This document shows, piece after piece, positions 8,345 to 17,722 of a stretch of 60,064 nt of DNA. Positions within the stretch are counted from its first letter, which is position 1; every line of letters starts with the position of its first letter. The stretch lies in assembly GCA_031552185.1 (NCBI GenBank), contig JAVBMU010000093.1, forward strand, positions 1-60,064, in the 5' to 3' direction. The DNA comes from JAVBMU01 sp031552185. Lineage in GTDB: Bacteria; Actinomycetota; Actinomycetes; Actinomycetales; Cellulomonadaceae. A model generated the notes under the pieces. That model searched no databases. It was not told where the DNA came from and saw only the letters and a program-made list of their open reading frames with translations. Both the position numbers and the translations under genes were made by a program.

Positions 8345-8645
8345 GTCAGTTCCTCACTCGCCCGAACAGCAGTTCGGACAAACGTCACGAGCGAACAGGA
8401 TACGGGCTCGACATTACCAGCCGAGCCAGGCGTTTCGGAATGCGCCCGGCATACAAATCAGAACTGGACCCAGCGGAAGGAGTTCGGCATTAATTCCATA
8501 TCGCCAGAACGACCCACCGAGTCCCAAATCTATCGCCCCGCAAGCGCAGCAAAGCGGGCACCGGTCGGGGCGAGGGTCAAGAACAGGTCAAGTGCGAGTC
8601 ATGAAACGATAAGCAACGGGCTCGGTATCGCTTCGGTCCGGAGGC
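8345..8645. other. Intergenic region, probable promoter of the vWA gene
   Basis: About 300 bp with clearly lower GC than its surroundings and no plausible coding frame. It contains a small hairpin (8362-8367 with 8372-8377, loop AGCA) that would lie in the 5' leader of the vWA gene. I cannot assign a -35/-10 pair with confidence. Confidence 0.4.
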
Positions 8646-11330
8646 CTACATCGGCCCCACATCGAGCACTGTCAGCACCGGCTCGCCCGCTTCCTCGCTC
8701 GCGGCAACGTCAATCACCGCGGAAATCGCCCAGTCGTGATCACCGTTGGCGTCGTCGAAAACCTGGCGAACAAACCACGTGCCCGGCGCGACCGCGCGCC
8801 CGCCGGGCGCCGCGCCGGATTCGACCACCTGGAGCAGAGCGGCGGACCGGGCCGCGGTGTTGACGCCGATGGCGTCGTCGCCCTGCTCGGCGAACAGCGG
8901 GTCCAGCGCGGTCGCCCAGGCGTCCGCGGTCCAGCCGCCGCCCAGCGCCGCGAGTTCGGCGTAGGCCTCGCGGGCGGCGAGTTCCACGCGGCGGAACATC
9001 GCGCTGCGGACCATGCGCCGCAGGGCACGGACATTGCCCGCCAGCGGCCGGTCGGCAGCGCCGTCGGTCCCGGCGGGCCGCAGGTCGCCCTCCGGGTTGG
9101 CCAGCCGCTCCCATTCGTCGAGCAGCGAGGAGTCGACGCCGCGCACGAGCGCGCCGAGCCACTCGGTGATCTCGAGGACCTCCTCGGTCCGGTGCTCCTC
9201 GGTGACGGTCTGGCGCAGGGCGCGGTAGGCGTCGGCGAGGTACCGCAGGACGACGCCCTCGGAGCGTTCGAGGCCGTAGCTCGAGATGAATTCGGTGAAG
9301 GTCATCGCCCGCTCGATCATGTCCCGGACCACGGACTTGCAGGACAACTCGGCGTCGGCGAGCCACGGGTTGGTCCGCTTGTACATCGCGAACGCGGGTT
9401 CGAGCAGGTCGGCCAGCGGCGTCGGCCAGGAGACGTCCTCGAGCAGCGCCATCCGCTCCTCGTACTCGTAGCCCTCGGCCTTGAGCGCCGCGACCGCCTC
9501 GCCCTTGGCGCGCGACTGCTGCGCCCACAACACCTGCCGGGGGCTGTCGAGCGTCGCCTCGAGGACCGAGACGACGTCGAGCGCATGGCCGGGCGACCGG
9601 GGGTCCAACAGGTCGAGGGCCGCCAGGGCGAAGGGGGAGAGGGTCTGATTGAGGGCGAACTCCTGCGGCAGGTCGACGACGAGGCGAACCGCCGGCCGGA
9701 ATCCGGCCGGGCGGGCGGCGTCGGGCACCCGGTACCGCTCGACGACGCCGGCGCGCCGCAGCGAGCGGTAGATCCGGAACACCTGACGCACGTGCTCAGC
9801 CCGCTGGGCGTCGGTGTCATGGTTGGCGGTGAGCAGGTGGCGCATTGCCGCGACCGGATCCGCGCCGAGGTCGGCGCGGGCGAGCACGTTCAGCACCATG
9901 GCGTGGCTGACGGTGAAGTGGCTGGTCAGCGGCTCGGGATCGGCGTCGCGCAGACGCTCGAAGGTGGCCTCGGTCCAGTTGACCTGACCGGGCGGGGCCT
10001 TCTTGCGCACGATCTTGCGCTGCTTGCGCGGGTCGTCGCCCGCCCGCTGGAGCGCCTTGCGGTTCTCGATGACGTGGTCGGGGGCCATGACCAGGGCCTC
10101 GCCCACCGTGTCGTAGCCGGCCCGGCCGGCCCGGCCGGCGATCTGGTGGAACTCGCGTGCGCTCAGGTGCCGCATCCGCTCGCCGTCGTACTTCACCAGG
10201 CTGGTCAACAGGACGGTCCGGATGGGGACATTGATCCCGACGCCGAGGGTGTCCGTTCCGCAGACCACCTTCAGGAGGCCGGCCTGGGTGAGTCGCTCGA
10301 CGACGCGGCGATACCGGGGCAGCATGCCCGCGTGATGAACGCCAATGCCGTGCCGGAGGAACCGGCTCAGCGTCTTGCCGAATCCGGTGCCGAATCGGAA
10401 GGAGCCCAACTCGGCCGCGATGGCATCCTTCTCCGGCCGGGTGGCGACATTCGTGCTGAGCAACGCCTGGGCGCGGGCCACCGCGTCCTTCTGGGTGAAG
10501 TGCACCACGTAGACCGGGGCCCGGTGGGTATGGACCAACTCCTCCAGCACCTCGGTCAGCGGCTCGATGACGTAGCCGTAGCTCAGGGGGACGGGCCGTT
10601 GCGCGGAGGTGACGACGGCCACCGGCCGGTGGGTGCGCGATTCCAGGTCGGTCACGAACATCGAGGTGTCGCCGAGGGTGGCGGACATCAGCAGGAATTG
10701 CGTGTCGCGCAATTCGAGCAGCGGCACCTGCCAGGCCCAACCGCGCTGGGGGTCGGCGTAGAAATGGAATTCATCCATCACCACCTGGCTGATGGCGTCC
10801 TCGCCGGTGCGGGCGGCGCCGTCGCGCAGGGCGATGTTCGCCAGGATCTCCGCGGTGCAACAGATGATCGGCGCATCCGGGTTCACCGCCGTGTCGCCGG
10901 TCATCATGCCGACGTTCGCGCTGCCGAAGGCATGGACGAGGGCGAAAAATTTCTCGCTGACCAGCGCCTTGAGCGGGGCGGTGTAATAGGTGCGGCCGCC
11001 GTGGCCGGCCCGGCGGGCGGCCAGCGCCGCGAATTGCGCGCCCATGGCCACCAGCGACTTGCCCGATCCGGTGGGCGTGGACAGGATCACGTGCGATCCG
11101 GTGACCAACTCGATCAGGGCCTCGCTCTGGTGCGGGTACAAGTCGAGACTCTGGTCCTGCGCCCAGCCGGCGAAGCCGTCGAACAGCGCGTCCGGGTCCG
11201 GCTCGGCCCCGGTCGGGGCCGGCAACCGGCGCAACAGAGTCGCCCGCCGCGACTCGGCGTCGCGGGCCGCGGCCTCGGCCCGGTCGTCGGCCCGGTCGCC
11301 GGTCGCAGTGCGCTCCTCGGTGCTCGTCAC
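8646..11330 (-). CDS. SKI2-like DEAD/DEAH RNA helicase with DUF3516 C-terminus
   Basis: An ATP-dependent superfamily 2 helicase of 894 residues. Motif I is TPTGSGKS (85-92), motif II the DEFH box (186-189), motif III SAT (216-218), and motif VI QIAGRAGRAG (396-405). The QIAGRAGR form and DEFH box place it in the SKI2/HelY-like branch. The second half (about 410-890) is the DUF3516 region seen in actinobacterial proteins of this type. It includes KKAPPGQVNWTEATFERL and a helical, winged-helix-like segment. The start is GTG at 11330, and the product is of normal length. It lies 51 nt downstream of a SpoU methyltransferase gene on the same strand, so the two may be cotranscribed, linking it loosely to RNA metabolism. 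The substrate is not known. Confidence 0.88.
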   Translation of the reverse strand: MTSTEERTATGDRADDRAEAAARDAESRRATLLRRLPAPTGAEPDPDALFDGFAGWAQDQSLDLYPHQSEALIELVTGSHVILSTPTGSGKSLVAMGAQFAALAARRAGHGGRTYYTAPLKALVSEKFFALVHAFGSANVGMMTGDTAVNPDAPIICCTAEILANIALRDGAARTGEDAISQVVMDEFHFYADPQRGWAWQVPLLELRDTQFLLMSATLGDTSMFVTDLESRTHRPVAVVTSAQRPVPLSYGYVIEPLTEVLEELVHTHRAPVYVVHFTQKDAVARAQALLSTNVATRPEKDAIAAELGSFRFGTGFGKTLSRFLRHGIGVHHAGMLPRYRRVVERLTQAGLLKVVCGTDTLGVGINVPIRTVLLTSLVKYDGERMRHLSAREFHQIAGRAGRAGYDTVGEALVMAPDHVIENRKALQRAGDDPRKQRKIVRKKAPPGQVNWTEATFERLRDADPEPLTSHFTVSHAMVLNVLARADLGADPVAAMRHLLTANHDTDAQRAEHVRQVFRIYRSLRRAGVVERYRVPDAARPAGFRPAVRLVVDLPQEFALNQTLSPFALAALDLLDPRSPGHALDVVSVLEATLDSPRQVLWAQQSRAKGEAVAALKAEGYEYEERMALLEDVSWPTPLADLLEPAFAMYKRTNPWLADAELSCKSVVRDMIERAMTFTEFISSYGLERSEGVVLRYLADAYRALRQTVTEEHRTEEVLEITEWLGALVRGVDSSLLDEWERLANPEGDLRPAGTDGAADRPLAGNVRALRRMVRSAMFRRVELAAREAYAELAALGGGWTADAWATALDPLFAEQGDDAIGVNTAARSAALLQVVESGAAPGGRAVAPGTWFVRQVFDDANGDHDWAISAVIDVAASEEAGEPVLTVLDVGPM

Positions 11331-11381
11331 CGGCCTATTCTCGCAGGCGACGGCGGCCCGCCGATGACCCCGCCGAAGACC

Positions 11382-12188
11382 TCACCAGCGATGGCGCCGG
11401 GCCGCCGACTCGAACAACAGGATGGAGGCCGACACGGAGACGTTGAGGGAGTCGGCCCGGCCGAGCATCGGAATGCCCACCCGCTCAGGTGCGCCGGAAT
11501 ACCAGGGCGCGGAGACGCCATACCGTTCGCTGCCCACGACGATCGCGATTCGGCCGCTGTAGTCCACCTGCCGATAGTTGGTGCTCCGATCGGTATCGGC
11601 GATCAGGACTCGAAATCCCTGCCCCCGCAGCCACGCCACGGCGTCCGCGGGCTCGGCGAATTCGACGTGCGGCACCCGCAGGCTCATGCCCTGGCTGCCC
11701 CGAAGGACCTTGGGATGGCTCATCCGGGTGCGCCGGTTGGTCAGGACGAGCAGGTCCGCAGCGCAGGCCTCCATGCTGCGGATGAGCGTGCCCAGGTTTC
11801 CCGGGATCTCGATCCCGTCGCCGACGACGACCACGGCGTCGCGGTCGAAGGCGAAGTCCGCCGGATCCCAGTGCGGCATGCGGGCAAGACTGATCAAGCC
11901 GCCGGGATTGCCCGTCTCGGCAATCCGCTCGAGCGTCTTCGCGGAGATCAGGTGCGCCCGCCGGGCCCGGTCGGCAAGTTCCCCGACTCGCTTGCGGGCC
12001 TCGTCCGAGCGAATCAACTCGGGGCAGTAGCAGAACGCATCGATCGCGATCGACTCGCTCAGCACGAGGTTGTGCTCCCAGAGACCTTCCGCCACGAATT
12101 GTCGATAGCGGTTGGGCGCGCTGTTGTTGCGAATGGCGAGGATCTGCTTGATCAGCGGGTGGCTGAGGCCGATCTGCTGGTGGTCCAT
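11382..12188 (-). CDS. SpoU/TrmH family RNA 2'-O-methyltransferase
   Basis: An AdoMet-dependent SPOUT-fold methyltransferase acting on the ribose of rRNA or tRNA. The 268-residue product has an N-terminal substrate-binding domain starting with a helix around HPLIKQILAIRNN (TrmH/RlmB type). The three SpoU motifs follow: DGIEIPGNLGTLIRS (about 122-136), IVVGSERYGVS (about 214-224), and IPMLGRADSLNVSVSAS (about 239-255). Together these build the trefoil knot. The ATG at 12188 has GGAAGG 5 nt upstream, and a TAGACT -10 at 12215-12220 (minus strand). Motif I has IPGN where NPGN is usual. The modified nucleotide cannot be predicted. Confidence 0.9.
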   Translation of the reverse strand: MDHQQIGLSHPLIKQILAIRNNSAPNRYRQFVAEGLWEHNLVLSESIAIDAFCYCPELIRSDEARKRVGELADRARRAHLISAKTLERIAETGNPGGLISLARMPHWDPADFAFDRDAVVVVGDGIEIPGNLGTLIRSMEACAADLLVLTNRRTRMSHPKVLRGSQGMSLRVPHVEFAEPADAVAWLRGQGFRVLIADTDRSTNYRQVDYSGRIAIVVGSERYGVSAPWYSGAPERVGIPMLGRADSLNVSVSASILLFESAARRHRW

Positions 12189-12247
12189 GAGCCTTCCGGG
12201 TGGATTCGCGGCCGAGTCTACCGAGCCGCCTCGATCGTGCCATGCGC

Positions 12248-12280
12248 CGCGGCCCGGCCGAAGAACTCGGCCGGGCCGCG
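12248..12280 (-). terminator. Strong hairpin terminator of the subtilase gene
   Basis: A perfect 14-bp, almost all G-C stem (12248-12261 with 12267-12280) with a 5-nt loop, 14 nt after the subtilase stop codon. It is typical of T-run-free terminators of high-GC actinobacteria. Confidence 0.75.
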
Positions 12281-12293
12281 AGCGTCCGTCCCG

Positions 12294-15200
12294 CTACTTG
12301 GTGGTCACGCTGAGGGTCTCCCAGCGCTTGGACGGCGTCTTGTTCTGGAAGTTCAGGACCAGCAACTTGCCCGTCTTCGCTGAGACCGCGGCCGAGGACC
12401 GGGCCAGGGTCAGCGGCGTTGCCGTGGTGGAGGTGACCACCGGGCTGCTCGACGTCGAGACCCAATAGTTCGGCGCGTACGGCTTGACCGAGAAGGCGGG
12501 GGTGGAGTCGATCTGCCTGTCGGTCGCGACCGCAGCGTCCGAGAAGGTCACGCCCCATGCGTTGATCACCGACGTGGTCTTGAGCCCGAGCGCGGCGATG
12601 TTCACCGGGAGCAGGACCACATTGCTGTCGAACCAGGAACTGTCCGTCGCGGGGTCGAGGGCGTTGACCCGGGTCGCGCTCGCGAGCTGTCCGTGGGAGT
12701 ACTTCTTCCCGGTCGGCGTGGTGATCGAACGCAACGCGAACGTGTTCACCTGGGTGGTGGCGACGCCGTCGGCCGAGATCCACTTGTCGACCCCGGCCAG
12801 GAAGTCGGCAAAGCCGTCGCGGTCGATGTCGAGGGCCACCGCGGGCTGGACGCCGACCCCGATCGTGGCCCAGTTGCCCTCCATGGCCAGGCCGAAGGAC
12901 ATGAAGCTCGTCGCGGCGTTCTTCAGGTACGGCGCGTTGGAGGTGAACCCCACCGCGCGGATGTCGCCGGCCTTGAGCTGGCCCGTGGGCAGCCCCGGAA
13001 TGGCGGCCCGCACCGGGCTGGTGGCCTTGAGCTCCATCGGCGCCGTGAGCGAGCGCCAGCCGCCGGCGTTGATCGAACGGCCGGTGAAGGCAAGCTTGGC
13101 CGTCGTCGCCGTGCCGCTGTAAACGGGCGCCTTGGCGGCGACCTCGCTGACCAGCTTCGGGGCGGCCACGACGGGCACCCGGAGCTTGGTCGAGCCCGAG
13201 GTGAGCACGAGGCGGCCGCTTACGGTCGAGATGAACTCGCCGGTCTTGTTCTGCATCGTCGCGTCGCGGTCGCGGCGCAGCGAGGCCGGGTTGGCGGTGA
13301 GCGTGAGCGTGACCGTGCCCGTCTTGCCCGCCGCGACGGTGAGCTTCGCCGGCGAGGCGGTGATCGTTGCCCCGCCGGCGGAGGTCGACTTGGCGAACGA
13401 CGTCGTGTACGTCATCGACGTTTTTCCGAGGTTCGCGACGGTGACCGTCTTGGACGTCTTGACGGTGGCGGCCGCCACCGGGACCGAACCGAAGGCGACC
13501 GAGACCAGCGAACTGTTCGCGGTGGCGTAGGCGAGCGATGTGCTGGCGAGGGCCTTGGCGGGCAGGACCCGACCCGAGCCGACCCGCATCGGGCCGTAGG
13601 CGGTACCCGTCTTCTTCTGGCCGGTGTAGACGTCCTGGAGGGCCGTGTTCATGATGTTGGCTTTGATCTGGTACGGCTTCCAGTTCGGGTGGGCCTGCTT
13701 GACGAGCGCCGCGATCCCCGCGACGTGCGGCGCGGCCATCGATGTGCCGGACGCCCAGGCGCCCCAAGTGCCGCTGCCGACGAGGGCGGAGATGATACCG
13801 ACGCCGGGCGCCGCGACGTCGGGCTTGACGATCCCGAGCCCGCCGTGCTGACCGCGCGAGGAGAACCCGGCGAGGGTGTCGGCGAGTTCGGGCGTCGCGA
13901 CATCGAGGGCGTTCCACATCGACGAGCCGAACCGCATGGTGACCGTGCCGGCCTTGATCTGCGCCAACAGCGCCGTCGTCGTCGGGCCGGTCAGCTTGGC
14001 GGCGGCGATCGGGCCGTTGCCGGCCAGGTATGTGGTCTTGTTGGCGCCCGTGCTGCTGCCGATCACGATCCCGACGGCGCCGGCGGCCTTGGCCCGGGTG
14101 GCGCGCCCGGTCCCGGCGGCGCCGTCACAGGTCGCCTCGTTGGAGGTGGCCGCGAGGTAGACGATCTTCCCGGCCGCGAGCTTGGCCTGCGCTGCGGTGT
14201 AGGTCGAGCAACCGGTGAAGCCGTCCGCGATGTACTGCACCTTGCCCGTGACGTCGGCCCCGCTGTAGTCCGACTGCCACGCGGGGTAGTGCTTGGCCAG
14301 CGCGGCGGGCGCCGTCACCTGCACGGCGTCCATCGGCGTCGAGTTGCCGACGGAGGCGGCCACGGTCAGCGCAGACTTGGCGCTGCCCGGCGAGCCGCTG
14401 ACATCCTGGATGTCGCCCTCGTTGCCGGCGCTGACGACGGACAGGATTCCAATGGCGGACATCTTGTCGACGAAGGCGTTCTCCGGGTCGTCCGCCGAGT
14501 TGAAGGTGCCGCCGAGCGACATGTTGACGATGTCGAGGTGGTCGGCGTTGTTGCCGTCGCCGTTCGGGTCGGCGGCCCAGTCGAGCGCGGCAGGCACCAA
14601 TGCGGTATTGCCGCCGTTGTCGCCGAAGACCTTGAGGGCGTAGATGCCGGCCTGCGGCGCGGCACCCGGGCCGACCCGCCACGTCGAGATGTCGGTCAAG
14701 GTCTTGTAGTCGCCGCGGAAGGTCGCGCCATTGGCCGTCACGCCGTAGCCGGCGGCGCTGCCGGCGACGTGCGTGCCGTGGCCCTCGGTGGTGCTGTCGA
14801 TCGGGTTGTTGTCCGGCGTCGGGACGGCGCCGGCCGCGGTCGAGGGGTTGTACGTCCGGCCGGCGAAGTCCCGGCCGCCGAGGAACTTGGTCGGGTCGAA
14901 CGTGCCCGCCGGGATGGGCCCGGTGCCGCCGGTGCCGTAGGCCGCGTTGCGGGCGGCGGCGGTGCCCGGACCGCCGAAGTCGGCGTGGGTGTAGTCAATG
15001 CCGGTGTCGATGATGCCGACGCGCACGTTGCGGCCGGTGTACCCGGTGCTCTTCCAGGACGACATGACACCGGTGAAAGTGTCCGTGTACTTGGCGCTGG
15101 GGGACTTGGGCTTGATGTGGTAGATGCGGTCCACGTCGGCGCGGCTCGCCAGGCCTCGAATCTGCTCGGCGTCGCCGGTGACGATGATTCCCGGAATGAC

Positions 15201-15632
15201 GTTGCTGGTCACGGTGATCCGCCGCGGCTCGTCGGCCGTCGGGCCGGCGGCCGACGCCGCCTTCGGCACAACGGCCTCGGCCAGCTTCTGGACCCGCTGC
15301 CGATTGGCGCGGACCTGCGGGGCGGCGGCGCCCCGTTGGCTCAGGTCGATCGCCGATTCGGCCCGAAGCTGCACGAAGGCGGTCACCGGACCGGTGGCGG
15401 CGGCCATGGCCGGGGCGATCGAGGCCGGGCGGGGCCTCGCGGTCCCGCTCGCGTCGGTCCGGACGGTCCAGCCCGCTTGACCCGATTGAGCACCGCGCGC
15501 CAGGAGTGGGGCGGGTAACGGGCCGAGCGCGCTGGGCGGGACCGGGTCGCCGGTCGCGCCCTGGGCGGCCGGGGCGACCGGCAGGAGCGCCAGCGCGCCG
15601 ATGGCCGCGACGGACCACAGACGTTTCCTCAT
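12294..15632 (-). CDS. Secreted subtilisin-like serine protease (S8) with PA insert
   Basis: A 1112-residue extracellular protease. It has a signal peptide (MRKRLW plus a hydrophobic core, cleavage near residue 28) and an inhibitor-type propeptide (about 45-150). The S8 catalytic domain carries Asp in GIIDTGIDYTHAD (about 206), His in GHGTHVAG (about 287) and Ser in GTSMAAPHVAG (about 631). A protease-associated domain interrupts it (about 450-565, with a cysteine pair). The C-terminal 450 residues are beta-rich Fn3-like modules, as in lactocepin-type or fervidolysin-like secreted subtilases. The ATG at 15632 has GGAAGGA upstream; a frame open to 15680 lacks these signals. A strong terminator follows. 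It probably degrades environmental protein; there is no membrane or wall anchor. Confidence 0.92.
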   Translation of the reverse strand: MRKRLWSVAAIGALALLPVAPAAQGATGDPVPPSALGPLPAPLLARGAQSGQAGWTVRTDASGTARPRPASIAPAMAAATGPVTAFVQLRAESAIDLSQRGAAAPQVRANRQRVQKLAEAVVPKAASAAGPTADEPRRITVTSNVIPGIIVTGDAEQIRGLASRADVDRIYHIKPKSPSAKYTDTFTGVMSSWKSTGYTGRNVRVGIIDTGIDYTHADFGGPGTAAARNAAYGTGGTGPIPAGTFDPTKFLGGRDFAGRTYNPSTAAGAVPTPDNNPIDSTTEGHGTHVAGSAAGYGVTANGATFRGDYKTLTDISTWRVGPGAAPQAGIYALKVFGDNGGNTALVPAALDWAADPNGDGNNADHLDIVNMSLGGTFNSADDPENAFVDKMSAIGILSVVSAGNEGDIQDVSGSPGSAKSALTVAASVGNSTPMDAVQVTAPAALAKHYPAWQSDYSGADVTGKVQYIADGFTGCSTYTAAQAKLAAGKIVYLAATSNEATCDGAAGTGRATRAKAAGAVGIVIGSSTGANKTTYLAGNGPIAAAKLTGPTTTALLAQIKAGTVTMRFGSSMWNALDVATPELADTLAGFSSRGQHGGLGIVKPDVAAPGVGIISALVGSGTWGAWASGTSMAAPHVAGIAALVKQAHPNWKPYQIKANIMNTALQDVYTGQKKTGTAYGPMRVGSGRVLPAKALASTSLAYATANSSLVSVAFGSVPVAAATVKTSKTVTVANLGKTSMTYTTSFAKSTSAGGATITASPAKLTVAAGKTGTVTLTLTANPASLRRDRDATMQNKTGEFISTVSGRLVLTSGSTKLRVPVVAAPKLVSEVAAKAPVYSGTATTAKLAFTGRSINAGGWRSLTAPMELKATSPVRAAIPGLPTGQLKAGDIRAVGFTSNAPYLKNAATSFMSFGLAMEGNWATIGVGVQPAVALDIDRDGFADFLAGVDKWISADGVATTQVNTFALRSITTPTGKKYSHGQLASATRVNALDPATDSSWFDSNVVLLPVNIAALGLKTTSVINAWGVTFSDAAVATDRQIDSTPAFSVKPYAPNYWVSTSSSPVVTSTTATPLTLARSSAAVSAKTGKLLVLNFQNKTPSKRWETLSVTTK

Positions 15633-15890
15633 GGATATCCTTCCGATGGATCGGCACCGTGCGCAGGTGCCCGAGCCCATCGGTCGGCATCGGTGCCGGA
15701 CTCAGTTGCGGTGACACGACAGGCATGTCGGGCAGGCCAAGACTGACATATTGGTCCTGGTATTTCCAACAATTTCGAGCCACATCAACCCATGGTCGGA
15801 TGCGTCCGCTGCGCTCTCGATCGAGCGGCCGATGCCCATCGGTGGTGGCGTCCTCCCTGCGGCCTACGGGTTCCGTGCGGAGTCCGGCGG

Positions 15891-17594
15891 TCAGCGCCGG
15901 CCGGCCGCCAGGTCCAGCACCGCGTAACCGAAGCTGTCGAGCCGCACCCCGTGCGGCTCCAGGGCGCAGCCCCGGGCGACGACGAGGGCGGCCCCGCCCG
16001 CGCCCGGCAGGTCGATCCGGGCCGGCGTCGAGCGCGGGTTCAGCACGACGGCGAGATCACGGTCCGGGCCGCGCAGGTACGCGAAGGGGTAGCGCGTGGT
16101 CAGTACCTCCACGGGCGCGGCGGCGACCAGCCGGGGATCGGCGTGGCGCAGTGCAATCAGCTCGCGGACGAAGCGCAGCAGGGAGTCCTCGTCGTCGTAC
16201 TGGGCGGCCACGGTCGGCCGCTGTGGATCCGGGTCCTGGGGAAGGTAAACCGACTCACCCGTGGTGCCCGGCCCGAACCGCCCGTCGGGCAGCGCGCCCC
16301 ACTGCATCGGGGTGCGGCTGCCGGCGCGGTCGTATCCGGGCGTCAGCCGCGATCCCTCGAGGCTCGGCGTGCCGGGGACGTAACGCATGCCGATCTCGTC
16401 GCCGTAGTAGATCGCCGGCATGGCCGGCCAGGTCAGCGCGAGCACCAGCGCCGCCCGGGCCTGTTCGGCGTCGCGTGGGCCGGCGACCAACCGGGTGAAG
16501 TCGTGATTCGACGTCGGCAGCCCGACCACCCCGCCGCGGCCCGCGGCCGCGATCGCGGCCGCTGCCTGCCGCCACGCCTCGACGAAGAGCGCCGCGTCGC
16601 CGCGGCCCGCGGCGTCGGCCCACGGCGCGAGATCCGGCGGGTCCATGGTCGCCCAGATCTCGTGCACCGTGCCCGCGCCGTTCTCGAACAGCGAGCGGTA
16701 GGCGAGCCCCTCATTACCCGCGCCGAACTGGAGAATGAAGTCCGCGTGGAAGCCCGCCGGCACGGACACCTTCGGGTCGCCCCATTCGGCCACGATGATT
16801 CGCCCGGGCCACTCGCGGTCCAGCCAATCGCGCAGTTCGAGCCAGAGCCGACCCGTCTCGACGAAGCCCGGGTCGTCCTTCACCAGGGAGGACGCCATGT
16901 CCACCCGGAAGCCGTCGACGCCGAGCCGGAACCAGTGCGCCATGATCTCGCGCAGCGCCACCCGATTGGCCGCCGGTCCGGGCGCGTCGATCGGTTGCCG
17001 CCATGGTTCGGCGGGATTCGATCGGGCATAGCCATAATTCAGCGCCGGCTGGACCGGGAAGAAGTTCGGCCGGTAAAAGCCGCCGCGCCCGCCCGGGGCG
17101 GGCGCGAACCCCTCGACCGGGGCGTCGCTCCAGATGTAGCGGTCCCGCACCGCCGGGTCCGTCGACGCAAGCGCGGCCGCGAACCACGGGTGCTCGATCG
17201 ATGTGTGTCCGGCCACCAGGTCCAGCAGCACGGCGATGCCGCGCTCATGGGCCGCAGCGGTCAGCCGAGCCAGATCGTCGTTGGTCCCGTACCGGGGCGC
17301 GATCGTCAGGAAGTCGGCGACGTCGTAGCCCGCGTCGGCGAACGGCGAGACGAAACACGGGCTGAGCCAGATCGCGTCCACGCCCAGCCAGGCCAGGTAG
17401 TCCAGCCGGTCGACGACGCCGGGCAGGTCACCGATCCCGTCGCCGTTCGCGTCCGCAAAGCTCTGCGGGTAGATCTGGTACAGCACCACCCGGTCCAGCC
17501 GGGACGCGAGGTCCGCAGCGGCGCCCGGCCGGGCGGGCGCGTCGGGCCGGGCGGGTTCGGCGGTCGGCTCGGGGCTCGCGGTGGGGATCGTCAC
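15891..17594 (-). CDS. GH13 alpha-glucosidase/alpha-amylase family hydrolase
   Basis: A 567-residue cytoplasmic glycoside hydrolase acting on alpha-glucosidic bonds; its start is QIYPQSFADANGDGIGDLPG. The four GH13 regions are visible: DLVAGH (125-130), GFRVDMA with nucleophile Asp at about 232, IVAEW with acid/base Glu at about 270, and SNHD with Asp at about 365. Region I has GH where NH is usual, a variant known in some GH13 members. No signal peptide is visible; the first 28 residues are a Pro/Ala linker, so the start is less sure. The gene begins with GTG. It is isolated between the subtilase and hcr. It could be an alpha-glucosidase, oligo-1,6-glucosidase or related transglycosylase. 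Confidence 0.85.
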   Translation of the reverse strand: MTIPTASPEPTAEPARPDAPARPGAAADLASRLDRVVLYQIYPQSFADANGDGIGDLPGVVDRLDYLAWLGVDAIWLSPCFVSPFADAGYDVADFLTIAPRYGTNDDLARLTAAAHERGIAVLLDLVAGHTSIEHPWFAAALASTDPAVRDRYIWSDAPVEGFAPAPGGRGGFYRPNFFPVQPALNYGYARSNPAEPWRQPIDAPGPAANRVALREIMAHWFRLGVDGFRVDMASSLVKDDPGFVETGRLWLELRDWLDREWPGRIIVAEWGDPKVSVPAGFHADFILQFGAGNEGLAYRSLFENGAGTVHEIWATMDPPDLAPWADAAGRGDAALFVEAWRQAAAAIAAAGRGGVVGLPTSNHDFTRLVAGPRDAEQARAALVLALTWPAMPAIYYGDEIGMRYVPGTPSLEGSRLTPGYDRAGSRTPMQWGALPDGRFGPGTTGESVYLPQDPDPQRPTVAAQYDDEDSLLRFVRELIALRHADPRLVAAAPVEVLTTRYPFAYLRGPDRDLAVVLNPRSTPARIDLPGAGGAALVVARGCALEPHGVRLDSFGYAVLDLAAGRR

Positions 17595-17624
17595 CTCGCC
17601 CTTCTAGCACAATCCGGCCGGGGA

Positions 17625-17710
17625 TGCGCCGCCGGCGGCGCCGGGAGGGTGGGCACCGCCGGCGGCGCCGGGGGAGCGGCGCCGCCGGCGGAAAGCGGCG
17701 CCGCCCGGGT
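17625..17710. repeat. Cluster of GC palindromes, likely terminator region of hcr
   Basis: Several overlapping copies of a GCGCCGCCGGCGGCGC-like palindrome fill the gap between the GH13 start and the hcr stop. They can form alternative very stable hairpins and probably end the hcp-hcr transcript. Confidence 0.5.
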
Positions 17711-17722
17711 CGGTCGGCGGCG

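Noticed and set aside
6650..8863. Open frame of 737 codons on the plus strand across the vWA gene and into the helicase end
   Set aside because: It crosses two real minus-strand genes and an intergenic region and has shadow-like composition.
12693..15518. Open frame of 941 codons antisense to the subtilase gene
   Set aside because: It is the mirror of a well-supported secreted protease with all catalytic motifs; the antisense product is Arg/Gly-rich with no domains, a normal side effect of very high GC.
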